A stretch of 64,000 nt of DNA from Bacteroides uniformis (GTDB taxonomy: Bacteria > Bacteroidota > Bacteroidia > Bacteroidales > Bacteroidaceae), in NCBI RefSeq assembly GCF_025147485.1, contig NZ_CP102263.1, positions 943,501 through 1,007,500 on the forward strand, written 5' to 3'. The notes under the pieces were generated by a model. The model did no database searches. It was given only the letters and a program-made list of their open reading frames with translations, and had not been told where the DNA came from. Shown here piece by piece: positions 38,374-46,003 of this stretch. A program made the position numbers and the translations under genes. Each line of letters starts with the position of its first letter. Position 1 is the stretch's first letter.

Positions 38374-39882
38374 ATGAAAAAGTATCCAAATGACTTGATT
38401 GGCGACATCATGAAAGCCTTCGGCAAATATGCCGACCGACCGGCATTCGTCATCGAAGACACGGCCTGCACTTATGGAGAGCTGGCAACTTGCGTACAGA
38501 AAATATCCTCCCTATTCAAGGACAGAGAAGACAAAATTATCGGCATCGTCGCAGAAAACAGACTGGAAACATACGCATCCATACTATCTGCACTGATTTG
38601 CGGAAAGACATACGTCATCCTGCATCCTTCCTACCCCAAACATAGGAACGACAGAATTGCCGACTCGGCAGGCATTCGCCTCGTGCTGCATACCGAGAAT
38701 ATCCATGTCTTGAACCTCGACACCCGGAATCTGGAACTGATATGTACCTCCGAAATAGAGCAGGCAGAGAACTCCGCCACGTTCCATGCCGCAGAAGACA
38801 TCCTCCATACGGCAGAAGAGGAAAATGCCTACATCATCTTTACCTCCGGAAGCACGGGCGAACCCAAAGGAGTACCCATCTCCCGCCGTAACCTGAATGC
38901 TTTCTATACCGCCTACCACCGCCTCGACTGGCAACTGGACGAGAACGACCGGATGCTGCAGATGTTCGAACTCACTTTCGACGTTTCCATCGTATCCTTT
39001 CTATATCCGCTGACGCTGGGTGCTTGCATATACACCGTTTCTCCGGAAGGCGTGAAATACATCAACGTAATTGAAACTCTGGAAAAATACGACCTGACCT
39101 TCGCTGCCGTGGCCCCTTCACTGCTCCAGCTGCTACGTCCCTATTTTCCGGAGATACACCTCCCCGCACTTAGATATCTAGTGGTTACTGCCGAGGCTTC
39201 TGACGCGGAGCTGTTGGATGCTTTCAGAAAATGTGTCCCCAATGCCTCTTTCATAAACCTATACGGACCGACAGAGGGAACCATCTACTGCACTGCCTAC
39301 CGGATACCCGTCACCTCCTGCAAGCATCACAACGGCATGACCGCTATCGGAAGGCCTTTCGAAGGCATCGATGCCCTAATTATGGATAACGACGGTCGCC
39401 CGCTGCCTACCGGAGAAACCGGCGAACTATGGATTAGCGGCAATCAAGTGATGGGTGGATACTGGAATGCTCCCGAAAAAAACGGGGAATGCCTCGTAGA
39501 GACCGCCAATGGAAAAGTATACTACAAGACGGGAGACCTCTGCCGGATGGATGCCGACGGTGACATCATCTATTGCGGACGAAAAGACTCACAGATAAAG
39601 ATACAAGGATTTCGCATTGAGCTGAGCGAGATTGAACATGTGGCAAAAAACTTTTTCAACGGTGAATGCCGTGTAGTCGTCATTCCCAAATACGACAACG
39701 ACAACCAGTGCGAACTGCATCTCGTCGTAGAGAAGAAACAGCTCGACAAACAGCAGATAGAGGAATATCTGTATAGCAGGCTTCCCTACTACATGATTCC
39801 CAAGCATATGCATTGCCTGGAACAGTTTCCGCTGAACACCAGTAGCAAAACAGACAGAAAGAAAATACAAGAACTAATTTAA
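38374..39882 (+). CDS. AMP-dependent adenylation enzyme, DltA-like (amino acid:carrier protein ligase)
   Basis: This 502-residue adenylation enzyme activates an amino or other carboxylic acid with ATP and loads it on a carrier protein. The core motifs are present: IIFTSGSTGEPKGVPISRRN (A3), NLYGPTEGTIYCTAYRI (A5), YYKTGDLCRMDADGDIIYCG (A7), GRKDSQIKIQGFRIELSEIE (A8), and the catalytic lysine in NTSSKTDRKKIQ near the C-terminus. The length (about 500) matches DltA rather than acyl-CoA ligases. A carrier gene follows 8 nt downstream. D-alanine as substrate is an inference from the whole operon; the specificity pocket was not decoded. Confidence 0.85.
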   Translation: MKKYPNDLIGDIMKAFGKYADRPAFVIEDTACTYGELATCVQKISSLFKDREDKIIGIVAENRLETYASILSALICGKTYVILHPSYPKHRNDRIADSAGIRLVLHTENIHVLNLDTRNLELICTSEIEQAENSATFHAAEDILHTAEEENAYIIFTSGSTGEPKGVPISRRNLNAFYTAYHRLDWQLDENDRMLQMFELTFDVSIVSFLYPLTLGACIYTVSPEGVKYINVIETLEKYDLTFAAVAPSLLQLLRPYFPEIHLPALRYLVVTAEASDAELLDAFRKCVPNASFINLYGPTEGTIYCTAYRIPVTSCKHHNGMTAIGRPFEGIDALIMDNDGRPLPTGETGELWISGNQVMGGYWNAPEKNGECLVETANGKVYYKTGDLCRMDADGDIIYCGRKDSQIKIQGFRIELSEIEHVAKNFFNGECRVVVIPKYDNDNQCELHLVVEKKQLDKQQIEEYLYSRLPYYMIPKHMHCLEQFPLNTSSKTDRKKIQELI

Positions 39883-39890
39883 ACTTGACA

Positions 39891-40133
39891 ATGGATACAC
39901 AGACTATTTTGAATGAAATGAGCCTCATCTTTCGGGAGGTACTGAAAAGAGAGAACATTGTACTTGACAATGAGACCACCGCCCAGGATGTGGAAGGATG
40001 GGATTCACTGACCAACATGCAACTGATAAACAAGATAGAGAAGAAATTCAATGTACGCTTCACCTTCAGAGATATTGTAAAACTCAAAAACGTGGGAGAC
40101 ATCTGCCATGCCATTTTAACCAAAACCAACTAG
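39891..40133 (+). CDS. Acyl/aminoacyl carrier protein, DltC-like
   Basis: This 80-residue carrier starts at ATG 39891; a TTG at 39885 is in frame but less likely. Serine 39 in GWDSLTNMQLI is the phosphopantetheine site (D-S-L). The helices are recognisable: TILNEMSLIFREVLKRENI, NKIEKKFNVRFTFRDIVKL and VGDICHAIL. It accepts the activated acyl group from the upstream enzyme and presents it at the membrane to the MBOAT protein 3 nt downstream. The size fits DltC and discrete ACPs alike; context decides. Confidence 0.88.
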   Translation: MDTQTILNEMSLIFREVLKRENIVLDNETTAQDVEGWDSLTNMQLINKIEKKFNVRFTFRDIVKLKNVGDICHAILTKTN

Positions 40134-40136
40134 GAA

Positions 40137-41525
40137 ATGTCATTCATATCCCTGAACTTCGTCGTACTGTTTGCGTGTACTTTCATTCTATACCATACGC
40201 TTCCTTCACGATTCAGAAAAGCGACCTTACTGACAGCCAGCTGCCTCTTCATAGGCTTCTACCACCTCACTTTTCTGATAACGGCCCTCATCCTCACGCT
40301 TACCACCTTCTACCTTGGCAAATGGATAGGACAGACCAAGCGGGAAAGCAGCATGAAGGGAATTTATTTTTCAGGTGTGTGTTTTCTGGTCGTGAGCTGG
40401 TTGGCATTCCGGTATGCCGACCGGCTTACAGACTGCCACATCCTTTTTCCGCTGGGAATCTCTTTCTATACTTTCCAGGCCATTTCGTACCTGACAGAAA
40501 TCTATTGGCAAGAAGAAGAACCGGAAAAGAGCCTGCCCGACTTCATGATATACATGCTCTTCTTCATGAAGTTCCTTTCCGGTCCCATAGAAAGGGCAGG
40601 TGACATGCTCCCCCAACTGAAGTCCTGCAAAGCTACGGACTATGCATCCATGGTCTACGGAATGAGACTGATTGTCGTGGGACTGATAAAGAAACTGATA
40701 CTGGCCGACTCCATCGCCCCATACATAGACGGTGTCTTCGGGTCGGTATACACAGCCTCAGGCGTGCAATTGCTGATGGCATGCCTCCTATATCCGATAG
40801 AGCTGTATGCCGACTTCTCCGGATATACCGACATCGCATTGGGAGGAGCGCGCATGCTGGGATTCAAGCTCAGCCCAAACTTCAACCGGCCGTTCATTGC
40901 GCAGACCACTGCCGACTTCTGGCGCCGATGGCACATGTCGCTTTCATTCTGGGTACGCGACTATCTGTACCTCCCGTTGTCCTCGAGCCTGCGTGGATGG
41001 GGACAATGGGGCGTATTTCTAAGTCTGGCGCTGACCTTCACGGGACTGGGTATCTGGCATGGTGCCGGATGGAACTTCGCTGTCTACGGACTAATTCAAG
41101 GTGTCATCATCTTCTACGAGATGAAGACCACAGCATTTCACCGCAGACTGAAAGCCCAATTGGGAAGCCGCTTATATGCCACATTATCCGTCGTAAGGAC
41201 CTACCTACTTTTTGCCGTATCTCTGATATTCTTCCGGGCAAGTTCTATGGCCGAAGCGTTCCACTACATCAGCCACCTCTCCTTCGGCGTACATTACAGT
41301 TGGAAGGAAATGAACATCGGAATGCCGGACCACAACAGCATTGTGGCAGGAAGCGCACTCGTACTGATATTGGTTTACGAATATTTCATGTCCAAGCATG
41401 ATTTGCTGGAAGCCCTCGGACGACAGCCGGCAGCCGTAAGATGGAGTATCTATTATCTGCTCGCCATAATACTTTTCACACTGGGACAGTTCAACTCGGA
41501 CAGCTTCATATATTTACAATTTTGA
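40137..41525 (+). CDS. MBOAT-family membrane acyltransferase, DltB/AlgI-like
   Basis: This 462-residue polytopic membrane protein has about 10-12 hydrophobic segments beginning at residue 1. MBOAT hallmarks: LGISFYTFQAISYLTEIYW, FMKFLSGPIERAGDMLPQL, DFSGYTDIALGGARMLGF, NFNRPFIAQTTADFWRRWHM with H266, and GLGIWHGAGWNF with the invariant active-site H308. It would carry the acyl group from the carrier across the inner membrane. It differs from AlgI only by context: adenylation enzyme and carrier genes upstream make a DltB-like role more likely than alginate-type acetylation. Confidence 0.88.
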   Translation: MSFISLNFVVLFACTFILYHTLPSRFRKATLLTASCLFIGFYHLTFLITALILTLTTFYLGKWIGQTKRESSMKGIYFSGVCFLVVSWLAFRYADRLTDCHILFPLGISFYTFQAISYLTEIYWQEEEPEKSLPDFMIYMLFFMKFLSGPIERAGDMLPQLKSCKATDYASMVYGMRLIVVGLIKKLILADSIAPYIDGVFGSVYTASGVQLLMACLLYPIELYADFSGYTDIALGGARMLGFKLSPNFNRPFIAQTTADFWRRWHMSLSFWVRDYLYLPLSSSLRGWGQWGVFLSLALTFTGLGIWHGAGWNFAVYGLIQGVIIFYEMKTTAFHRRLKAQLGSRLYATLSVVRTYLLFAVSLIFFRASSMAEAFHYISHLSFGVHYSWKEMNIGMPDHNSIVAGSALVLILVYEYFMSKHDLLEALGRQPAAVRWSIYYLLAIILFTLGQFNSDSFIYLQF

Positions 41526-41537
41526 CAATAAAGACAC

Positions 41538-42626
41538 ATGATGAAGAAAAACAGCGAACGGAACGCAGCCATACGTTTCATGAAAAAGCTCTTTATCCTT
41601 TTTATCCCTTTTATAGCCCTACTGGCAGTCTATTTCCTGGACGACCCTTTCATGGTCCTGAAGAACTATGAACGATACGACCAAACCCCGGTTGTACTAA
41701 ACGAAGGGCACGTGGGGTGGCAGATGTATCTGAACAACCGGGATACCATCCCCATCGACTCCTATATCATGGGAAACTCCTGCACTATGGCTTATCAATG
41801 CCATGAATGGGAGAAATACCTCCACGGCGGAAGAGCCGTACGGCTATTCGGAAATGCCGAAAGCCTTGCCGCCGTCTGCCTGAAGCTGAAGGCACTGGAC
41901 AAGGCAGGTGCAACAATCAAGAACCTACTGCTGATTATCGACAAGGAATCATTGCACAACGACCGTTGCCTCACCGGACATTCCAACATTCTGCCGCCCG
42001 CCATATCGGGAATAAGCAGCTTCAAGTTTCAGAAGGAATTCTGCCAAGCCTTCTTCTACCCGAACTTTCTCTTCCCCTATCTGGACTACAAGCTGTTCCA
42101 TACCTATCGCCCTTACATGAAAGGGGTTATAAACCCCTATGGCTCCACCCGAAACCCGGTAACCAATGACGTGTTAAATCCCAGAGAGAAAATGATAAAG
42201 GAAGAGGGAGATAAGTACTGGGAAAACCGGAAAGGAGAATTCACCAAAGAGAAAATGAAGAATTATAGAGACGGGAAATACCGGGAAGCCCCCCAAGTGC
42301 TCAGGGAAAAGCAAATCAATCTGTTGCAGGAAATAAAGTGGATTTGCCGGAAACATGATACCGATGTAAAAATCATTATCAGTCCCGACTACCTGCAAGT
42401 CAACATAAACCCTGCCGACGTAAAGACACTGAAGCGCTTCTTCGGAAAACGGAATGTATTTGATTTCACCGGTATCAACGAATACACGGAAGACATCCAC
42501 AATTATTATGAACCGGGTCATTATAGGCCCGCACTTGGGAAAAGGCTGATGGAAAAGATATATGAACCTTATATCTTGTCACCGAACGCCAAATCTCCGG
42601 CATCTCCCAGCCCGGGAACGATATAG
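41538..42626 (+). CDS. Membrane-anchored SGNH-like protein, DltD/AlgX position
   Basis: This 362-residue protein has one N-terminal membrane helix (about 15-35, KKLFILFIPFIALLAVYFLD) and an extracytoplasmic domain. SYIMGNSCTMAY gives a G-N-S block around S81, and YYEPGHYRPALGKRLMEKIY near 323-342 supplies the C-terminal histidine (H328), as in SGNH/DltD/AlgX-type proteins. VKIIISPDYLQVN is a core strand. I did not recognise a named family; the SGNH reading is by motif and context. It is 12 nt after the MBOAT gene and its last 58 nt overlap the 3' end of upp on the other strand. Confidence 0.65.
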   Translation: MMKKNSERNAAIRFMKKLFILFIPFIALLAVYFLDDPFMVLKNYERYDQTPVVLNEGHVGWQMYLNNRDTIPIDSYIMGNSCTMAYQCHEWEKYLHGGRAVRLFGNAESLAAVCLKLKALDKAGATIKNLLLIIDKESLHNDRCLTGHSNILPPAISGISSFKFQKEFCQAFFYPNFLFPYLDYKLFHTYRPYMKGVINPYGSTRNPVTNDVLNPREKMIKEEGDKYWENRKGEFTKEKMKNYRDGKYREAPQVLREKQINLLQEIKWICRKHDTDVKIIISPDYLQVNINPADVKTLKRFFGKRNVFDFTGINEYTEDIHNYYEPGHYRPALGKRLMEKIYEPYILSPNAKSPASPSPGTI

Positions 42627-43228
42627 GAATGCTCGTTCATCTCCGGGTCGATTGCTGCACACCACAAGGTCACTTCATCTCCAGGGAACAGCTTTTCCAG
42701 ATGCTCTACGCCCTGCTGGCTGGCTATGACACAAGCTATCTGCAACTTGGCCGGCATCCCCTTGGTGACGAAGGCCTTCCAGGCCAATTCCATACTTTCT
42801 CCCGTGGCAAGCATCGGGTCTACAATCAATAATGTCTTCTTGGACAAATCCGGAGTAGCGATGTATTCGATGTGTACATCCACCGTACGGCATTCCTTAT
42901 CCTTATAATAACGGTAAGCGGAAACAAAAGCATTCCCGGCATGGTCGAACATATTCAAAAACCCAGTATGCAAGGGCAGCCCAGCACGGAAAACAGTGGC
43001 AATCACCACCTCGTCATCGGGTGTGCTGACCGACGCCACTCCCAAGGGAGTCTGTACCTGCTTGACAGAATACGTCAGTTCCTTACTCATTTCATACGCC
43101 ATTATCTCTCCAATGCGTTCAATATTACGGCGGAAACGCATACGGTCGCCCTGGACTGCTACATCACGAATTTCTGCCACGTATTGGTTCAAGACAGAAT
43201 TTGTCTCGGCAAAGTTGATAACCTTCAT
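42569..43228 (-). CDS. upp: Uracil phosphoribosyltransferase
   Basis: This 219-residue salvage enzyme makes UMP from uracil and PRPP. The start at 43228 gives MKVINFAETNSVLNQYVAEI, typical of Bacteroides Upp; an in-frame ATG at 43273 adds 15 unlikely residues. The PRPP loop is LLIVDPMLATGESMELAW, and the uracil-binding end is CAAIDPEMNEHSYIVPGLGD followed by AGDLAFG. Upstream, TTACTTTG at 43249-43242 is one base from the -7 consensus. The gene stands alone, divergent from pckA and convergent with the Dlt-like operon. Confidence 0.95.
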   Translation of the reverse strand: MKVINFAETNSVLNQYVAEIRDVAVQGDRMRFRRNIERIGEIMAYEMSKELTYSVKQVQTPLGVASVSTPDDEVVIATVFRAGLPLHTGFLNMFDHAGNAFVSAYRYYKDKECRTVDVHIEYIATPDLSKKTLLIVDPMLATGESMELAWKAFVTKGMPAKLQIACVIASQQGVEHLEKLFPGDEVTLWCAAIDPEMNEHSYIVPGLGDAGDLAFGDKI

Positions 43229-43322
43229 AATTATAGAATGTTTTGATGTGCAAAGTAAACGAATTTCACCCAATTTGCAACATTCAGTTAGCAGATATTG
43301 TTATGGTTTTATAAAAGATTTC

Positions 43323-43348
43323 CTATTAGAGAAAAATTTCTCTAATAG
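43323..43348. promoter_or_regulatory. Perfect 12-bp palindrome upstream of pckA promoter (operator candidate)
   Basis: CTATTAGAGAAA (43323-43334), 2-nt centre, and TTTCTCTAATAG (43337-43348) form an exact dyad ending 24 nt before the pckA -7 element. The place, overlapping or abutting the -33 region, suits a dimeric regulator. Its identity is unknown. Confidence 0.6.
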
Positions 43349-43372
43349 AGCTTTTCTTTAAAAAGAAAGTAT

Positions 43373-43380
43373 TACTTTTG
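43373..43380 (+). promoter_or_regulatory. -7 element of pckA
   Basis: TACTTTTG matches TAnnTTTG. Transcription would start near 43384-43387, giving a leader of about 135 nt before the ATG at 43521. Confidence 0.65.
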
Positions 43381-43390
43381 TAGGCGAAAA

Positions 43391-43449
43391 ACAAGGGACC
43401 TGCTGAAAAGCAGGAAAAAAAGAGCTTTTCTACACCCGTTTTTCCTTGT
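43391..43449 (+). promoter_or_regulatory. Structured 5' leader of pckA
   Basis: ACAAGG (43391-43396) can pair with CCTTGT (43444-43449), enclosing a tight hairpin CCTGC/GCAGG (43399-43403 with 43410-43414). The leader is long for a Bacteroides gene. It could affect stability or translation; no known riboswitch is recognised. Confidence 0.45.
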
Positions 43450-43520
43450 AAATCAAAGGTAAAAGAGATTAAGGAAAGAGATTATAAACCAAATACCAAC
43501 ATTTTAAATCATTAAAAGAA

Positions 43521-45128
43521 ATGGCAAATTTAGATTTAAGCAAGTACGGTATCCAAGACGTGAAGGAAATTATCCACAACCCGTCTTACGATGTACTGTT
43601 CGCAGAAGAAACCAAACCAGGTTTGGAAGGTTTTGAAAAAGGTCAGGTAACTGAACTGGGTGCTGTAAATGTAATGACAGGTATCTATACCGGTCGTTCT
43701 CCTAAAGATAAATTCTTCGTAATGAATGAAGCCAGCAAGGATTCTGTATGGTGGACTTCTGAAGAATACAAAAACGACAACAAACCTTGCTCTGAAGAAG
43801 CTTGGGCTGACCTAAAGGCTAAGGCTGTAAAGGAATTGAGCGGCAAGCGTCTGTTCGTTGTTGATACTTTCTGTGGCGCCAACCCCGCTACTCGTATGAA
43901 AGTACGTTTCATCATGGAAGTGGCATGGCAGGCTCACTTCGTAACTAACATGTTCATCCGCCCGACTGCTGAAGAACTGGCTAACTACGGAGAACCCGAT
44001 TTCGTATCATTCAACGCTTCTAAGGCAAAAGTTGACAACTACAAGGAACTGGGTCTGAACTCTGAAACAGCTACTGTATTCAACTTGAAGACCAACGAAC
44101 AGGTTATCTTGAACACTTGGTACGGTGGTGAAATGAAGAAGGGTATGTTCTCTATCATGAACTACAAGAACCCGTTGCGTGGTATCGCTTCTATGCACTG
44201 CTCTGCCAACACTAACATGGAAGGTACTGACTCTGCTATCTTCTTCGGTCTGTCCGGTACTGGTAAGACTACCTTGTCAACTGACCCGAAACGTCTGTTG
44301 ATCGGTGACGATGAACACGGATGGGATGACGAAGGTGTATTCAACTACGAAGGTGGTTGCTACGCTAAGGTTATTAACTTGGATAAAGAAAGCGAACCCG
44401 ATATCTACGCTGCCATCAAGCGTGACGCTCTGTTGGAGAATGTTACAGTAGCTGCTGACGGTAAGATTGACTTCGCTGACAAGAGCGTAACAGAAAACAC
44501 TCGTGTTTCTTATCCTATCTACCACATCAATAACATTGTTAAACCGGTTTCTAAGGGTCCTCACGCTCACCAGGTAATCTTCTTGTCTGCTGACGCATTC
44601 GGTGTATTACCTCCGGTATCTATCTTGAACCCTGAACAAGCTCAGTACTACTTCTTGTCTGGCTTTACTGCTAAGTTGGCTGGTACAGAACGTGGTATCA
44701 CTGAACCGACTCCGACATTCTCTGCTTGCTTCGGTGCTGCTTTCCTGAGCCTGCATCCTACTAAATATGCAGAAGAATTGGTTAAGAAGATGAACAAGGT
44801 TGGTGCTAAGGCATACTTGGTTAACACTGGTTGGAACGGTAGCGGCAAACGTATCTCTATCAAAGATACTCGTGGTATCATCGACGCTATCCTCGACGGT
44901 TCTATCGACAAGGCTCCGACGAAGGTTATTCCTTTCTTCGACTTCGTGGTTCCTACTGAATTGCCTAATGTAGATCCGAAGATTCTTGATCCTCGCGATA
45001 CTTACGAATGCGCTTGCCAATGGGAAGAAAAAGCAAAAGACCTGGCTGGCCGCTTCATCAAGAACTTCGCTAAGTTCACTGGCAACGAAGCTGGTAAGGC
45101 TTTGGTTGCTGCTGGTCCGAAGCTCTAA
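43521..45128 (+). CDS. pckA: Phosphoenolpyruvate carboxykinase (ATP)
   Basis: This 535-residue cytoplasmic enzyme interconverts PEP plus CO2 and oxaloacetate with ADP/ATP. In Bacteroides it works mainly toward oxaloacetate on the way to succinate, and it also serves gluconeogenesis. Motifs: [48 protein letters not shown], the P-loop [11 protein letters not shown], and the metal site [20 protein letters not shown]. The length is standard. Codon usage is strikingly biased to a few codons (GGT, GCT, AAC, CTG), unlike its neighbours, consistent with very high expression. A dyad and a structured leader precede it. Confidence 0.97.
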   Translation: MANLDLSKYGIQDVKEIIHNPSYDVLFAEETKPGLEGFEKGQVTELGAVNVMTGIYTGRSPKDKFFVMNEASKDSVWWTSEEYKNDNKPCSEEAWADLKAKAVKELSGKRLFVVDTFCGANPATRMKVRFIMEVAWQAHFVTNMFIRPTAEELANYGEPDFVSFNASKAKVDNYKELGLNSETATVFNLKTNEQVILNTWYGGEMKKGMFSIMNYKNPLRGIASMHCSANTNMEGTDSAIFFGLSGTGKTTLSTDPKRLLIGDDEHGWDDEGVFNYEGGCYAKVINLDKESEPDIYAAIKRDALLENVTVAADGKIDFADKSVTENTRVSYPIYHINNIVKPVSKGPHAHQVIFLSADAFGVLPPVSILNPEQAQYYFLSGFTAKLAGTERGITEPTPTFSACFGAAFLSLHPTKYAEELVKKMNKVGAKAYLVNTGWNGSGKRISIKDTRGIIDAILDGSIDKAPTKVIPFFDFVVPTELPNVDPKILDPRDTYECACQWEEKAKDLAGRFIKNFAKFTGNEAGKALVAAGPKL

Positions 45129-45155
45129 TCTGACAATAAAGTTAGAAACATATGG

Positions 45156-45188
45156 AAAAGGTATCTCCTCCGGGAGATGCCTTTTTTC
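45156..45188 (+). terminator. Terminator of pckA
   Basis: The arms AAAAGGTATCTCC (45156-45168) and GGAGATGCCTTTT (45173-45185) pair around a short loop and run into a T-tract, 27 nt after the stop codon. Confidence 0.9.
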
Positions 45189-45230
45189 TTTTTTAATATC
45201 TCTATCTCATTGATAATCCGAAAGTTTTAG

Positions 45231-45238
45231 TAGTTTTG
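45231..45238 (+). promoter_or_regulatory. -7 element of the nitroreductase gene
   Basis: TAGTTTTG fits TAnnTTTG, 27 nt before the ATG at 45266. ATTG at 45210-45213 could serve as a weak -33 element. Confidence 0.6.
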
Positions 45239-45265
45239 CAGAAACCATTATTCAAATAAAGCAAT

Positions 45266-45913
45266 ATGAAAAGTATCAGATTGATGTTGGCAGGCGCAAG
45301 TTTGTTGCTGCTCTGCAGTTGCGGTGCCCAGGTCCAGAAAGAGACCCAAGTTGCCAATGCAAATGAAAGCAAAGAGAATACGGTGATTGAAACCATCATG
45401 TCACGCCGCAGCATCCGCCAGTACAAACCGCAAGCCGTGAATCGCGACACCATGCAGATTATCCTGGATTGCGGTATCAATGCACCCAACGGACAGAACA
45501 AGCAATCGTGGGAAGTGCGTGTAGTGGATAACCCGGATTTCATCAACGGAATTACGGAAATCTACAAGAAGGAAAATCCCAAAGCCGCCGAAGACCCGAA
45601 ATTCAAGAACATGTTCCGCAACGCTTCTACAGTAGTATTTATTGCCAATGACCCGTCTTATGACCTTTCACAGATTGACTGTGGACTGTTGGGTGAGAAT
45701 ATGATTCTATCAGCCTGGTCCATGGGAATCGGTTCTTGCTGCTTGGGCGGTCCCACGCGCTTCATGACCTCTACTCCGGCTGCTGCCGAATACCTGAAGA
45801 AACTGGATATTCCGGAAGGCTATCAGCTACTTTACTGTATCGCTTTCGGCTATCCGGACGAAACGCCCGCTGCCAAACCCCGTAATGCGGCAAAGGTAAA
45901 ATTCATCGATTGA
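45266..45913 (+). CDS. Nitroreductase-family lipoprotein
   Basis: This 215-residue flavoprotein of the nitroreductase fold has a lipoprotein signal (GASLLLLCSCGAQ, cysteine 19), so it is predicted to be exported and membrane-anchored. The FMN-binding start is IMSRRSIRQYKPQAVNRDTM followed by CGINAPNGQNKQSWEVRVV; the second half has DCGLLGENMILSAWSMGIGS and CCLGGPTRF, and GYQLLYCIAFGYPDE at the end. Most family members are cytoplasmic. FMN would have to be supplied outside the cytoplasm, or added before export. Substrate is unknown. It lies between pckA and typA with its own promoter. Confidence 0.88.
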   Translation: MKSIRLMLAGASLLLLCSCGAQVQKETQVANANESKENTVIETIMSRRSIRQYKPQAVNRDTMQIILDCGINAPNGQNKQSWEVRVVDNPDFINGITEIYKKENPKAAEDPKFKNMFRNASTVVFIANDPSYDLSQIDCGLLGENMILSAWSMGIGSCCLGGPTRFMTSTPAAAEYLKKLDIPEGYQLLYCIAFGYPDETPAAKPRNAAKVKFID

Positions 45914-45937
45914 CTTTCGTTTGAATGACGACAATAA

Positions 45938-45973
45938 AAAGGAGTGCCTCACCTTTCGGCAGGGCACTCCTTT
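45938..45973. terminator. Bidirectional terminator between nitroreductase gene and typA
   Basis: AAAGGAGTGCC (45938-45948) pairs with GGCACTCCTTT (45963-45973) around a 14-nt loop. A-runs before and T after make it usable for both convergent genes. Confidence 0.85.
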
Positions 45974-46003
45974 CATATATAACAACTAAAACTCTTCTGT
46001 TTA

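Noticed and set aside
43399..43414. Known riboswitch in the pckA leader
   Set aside because: The nested stems are simple and I cannot match them to any described aptamer.
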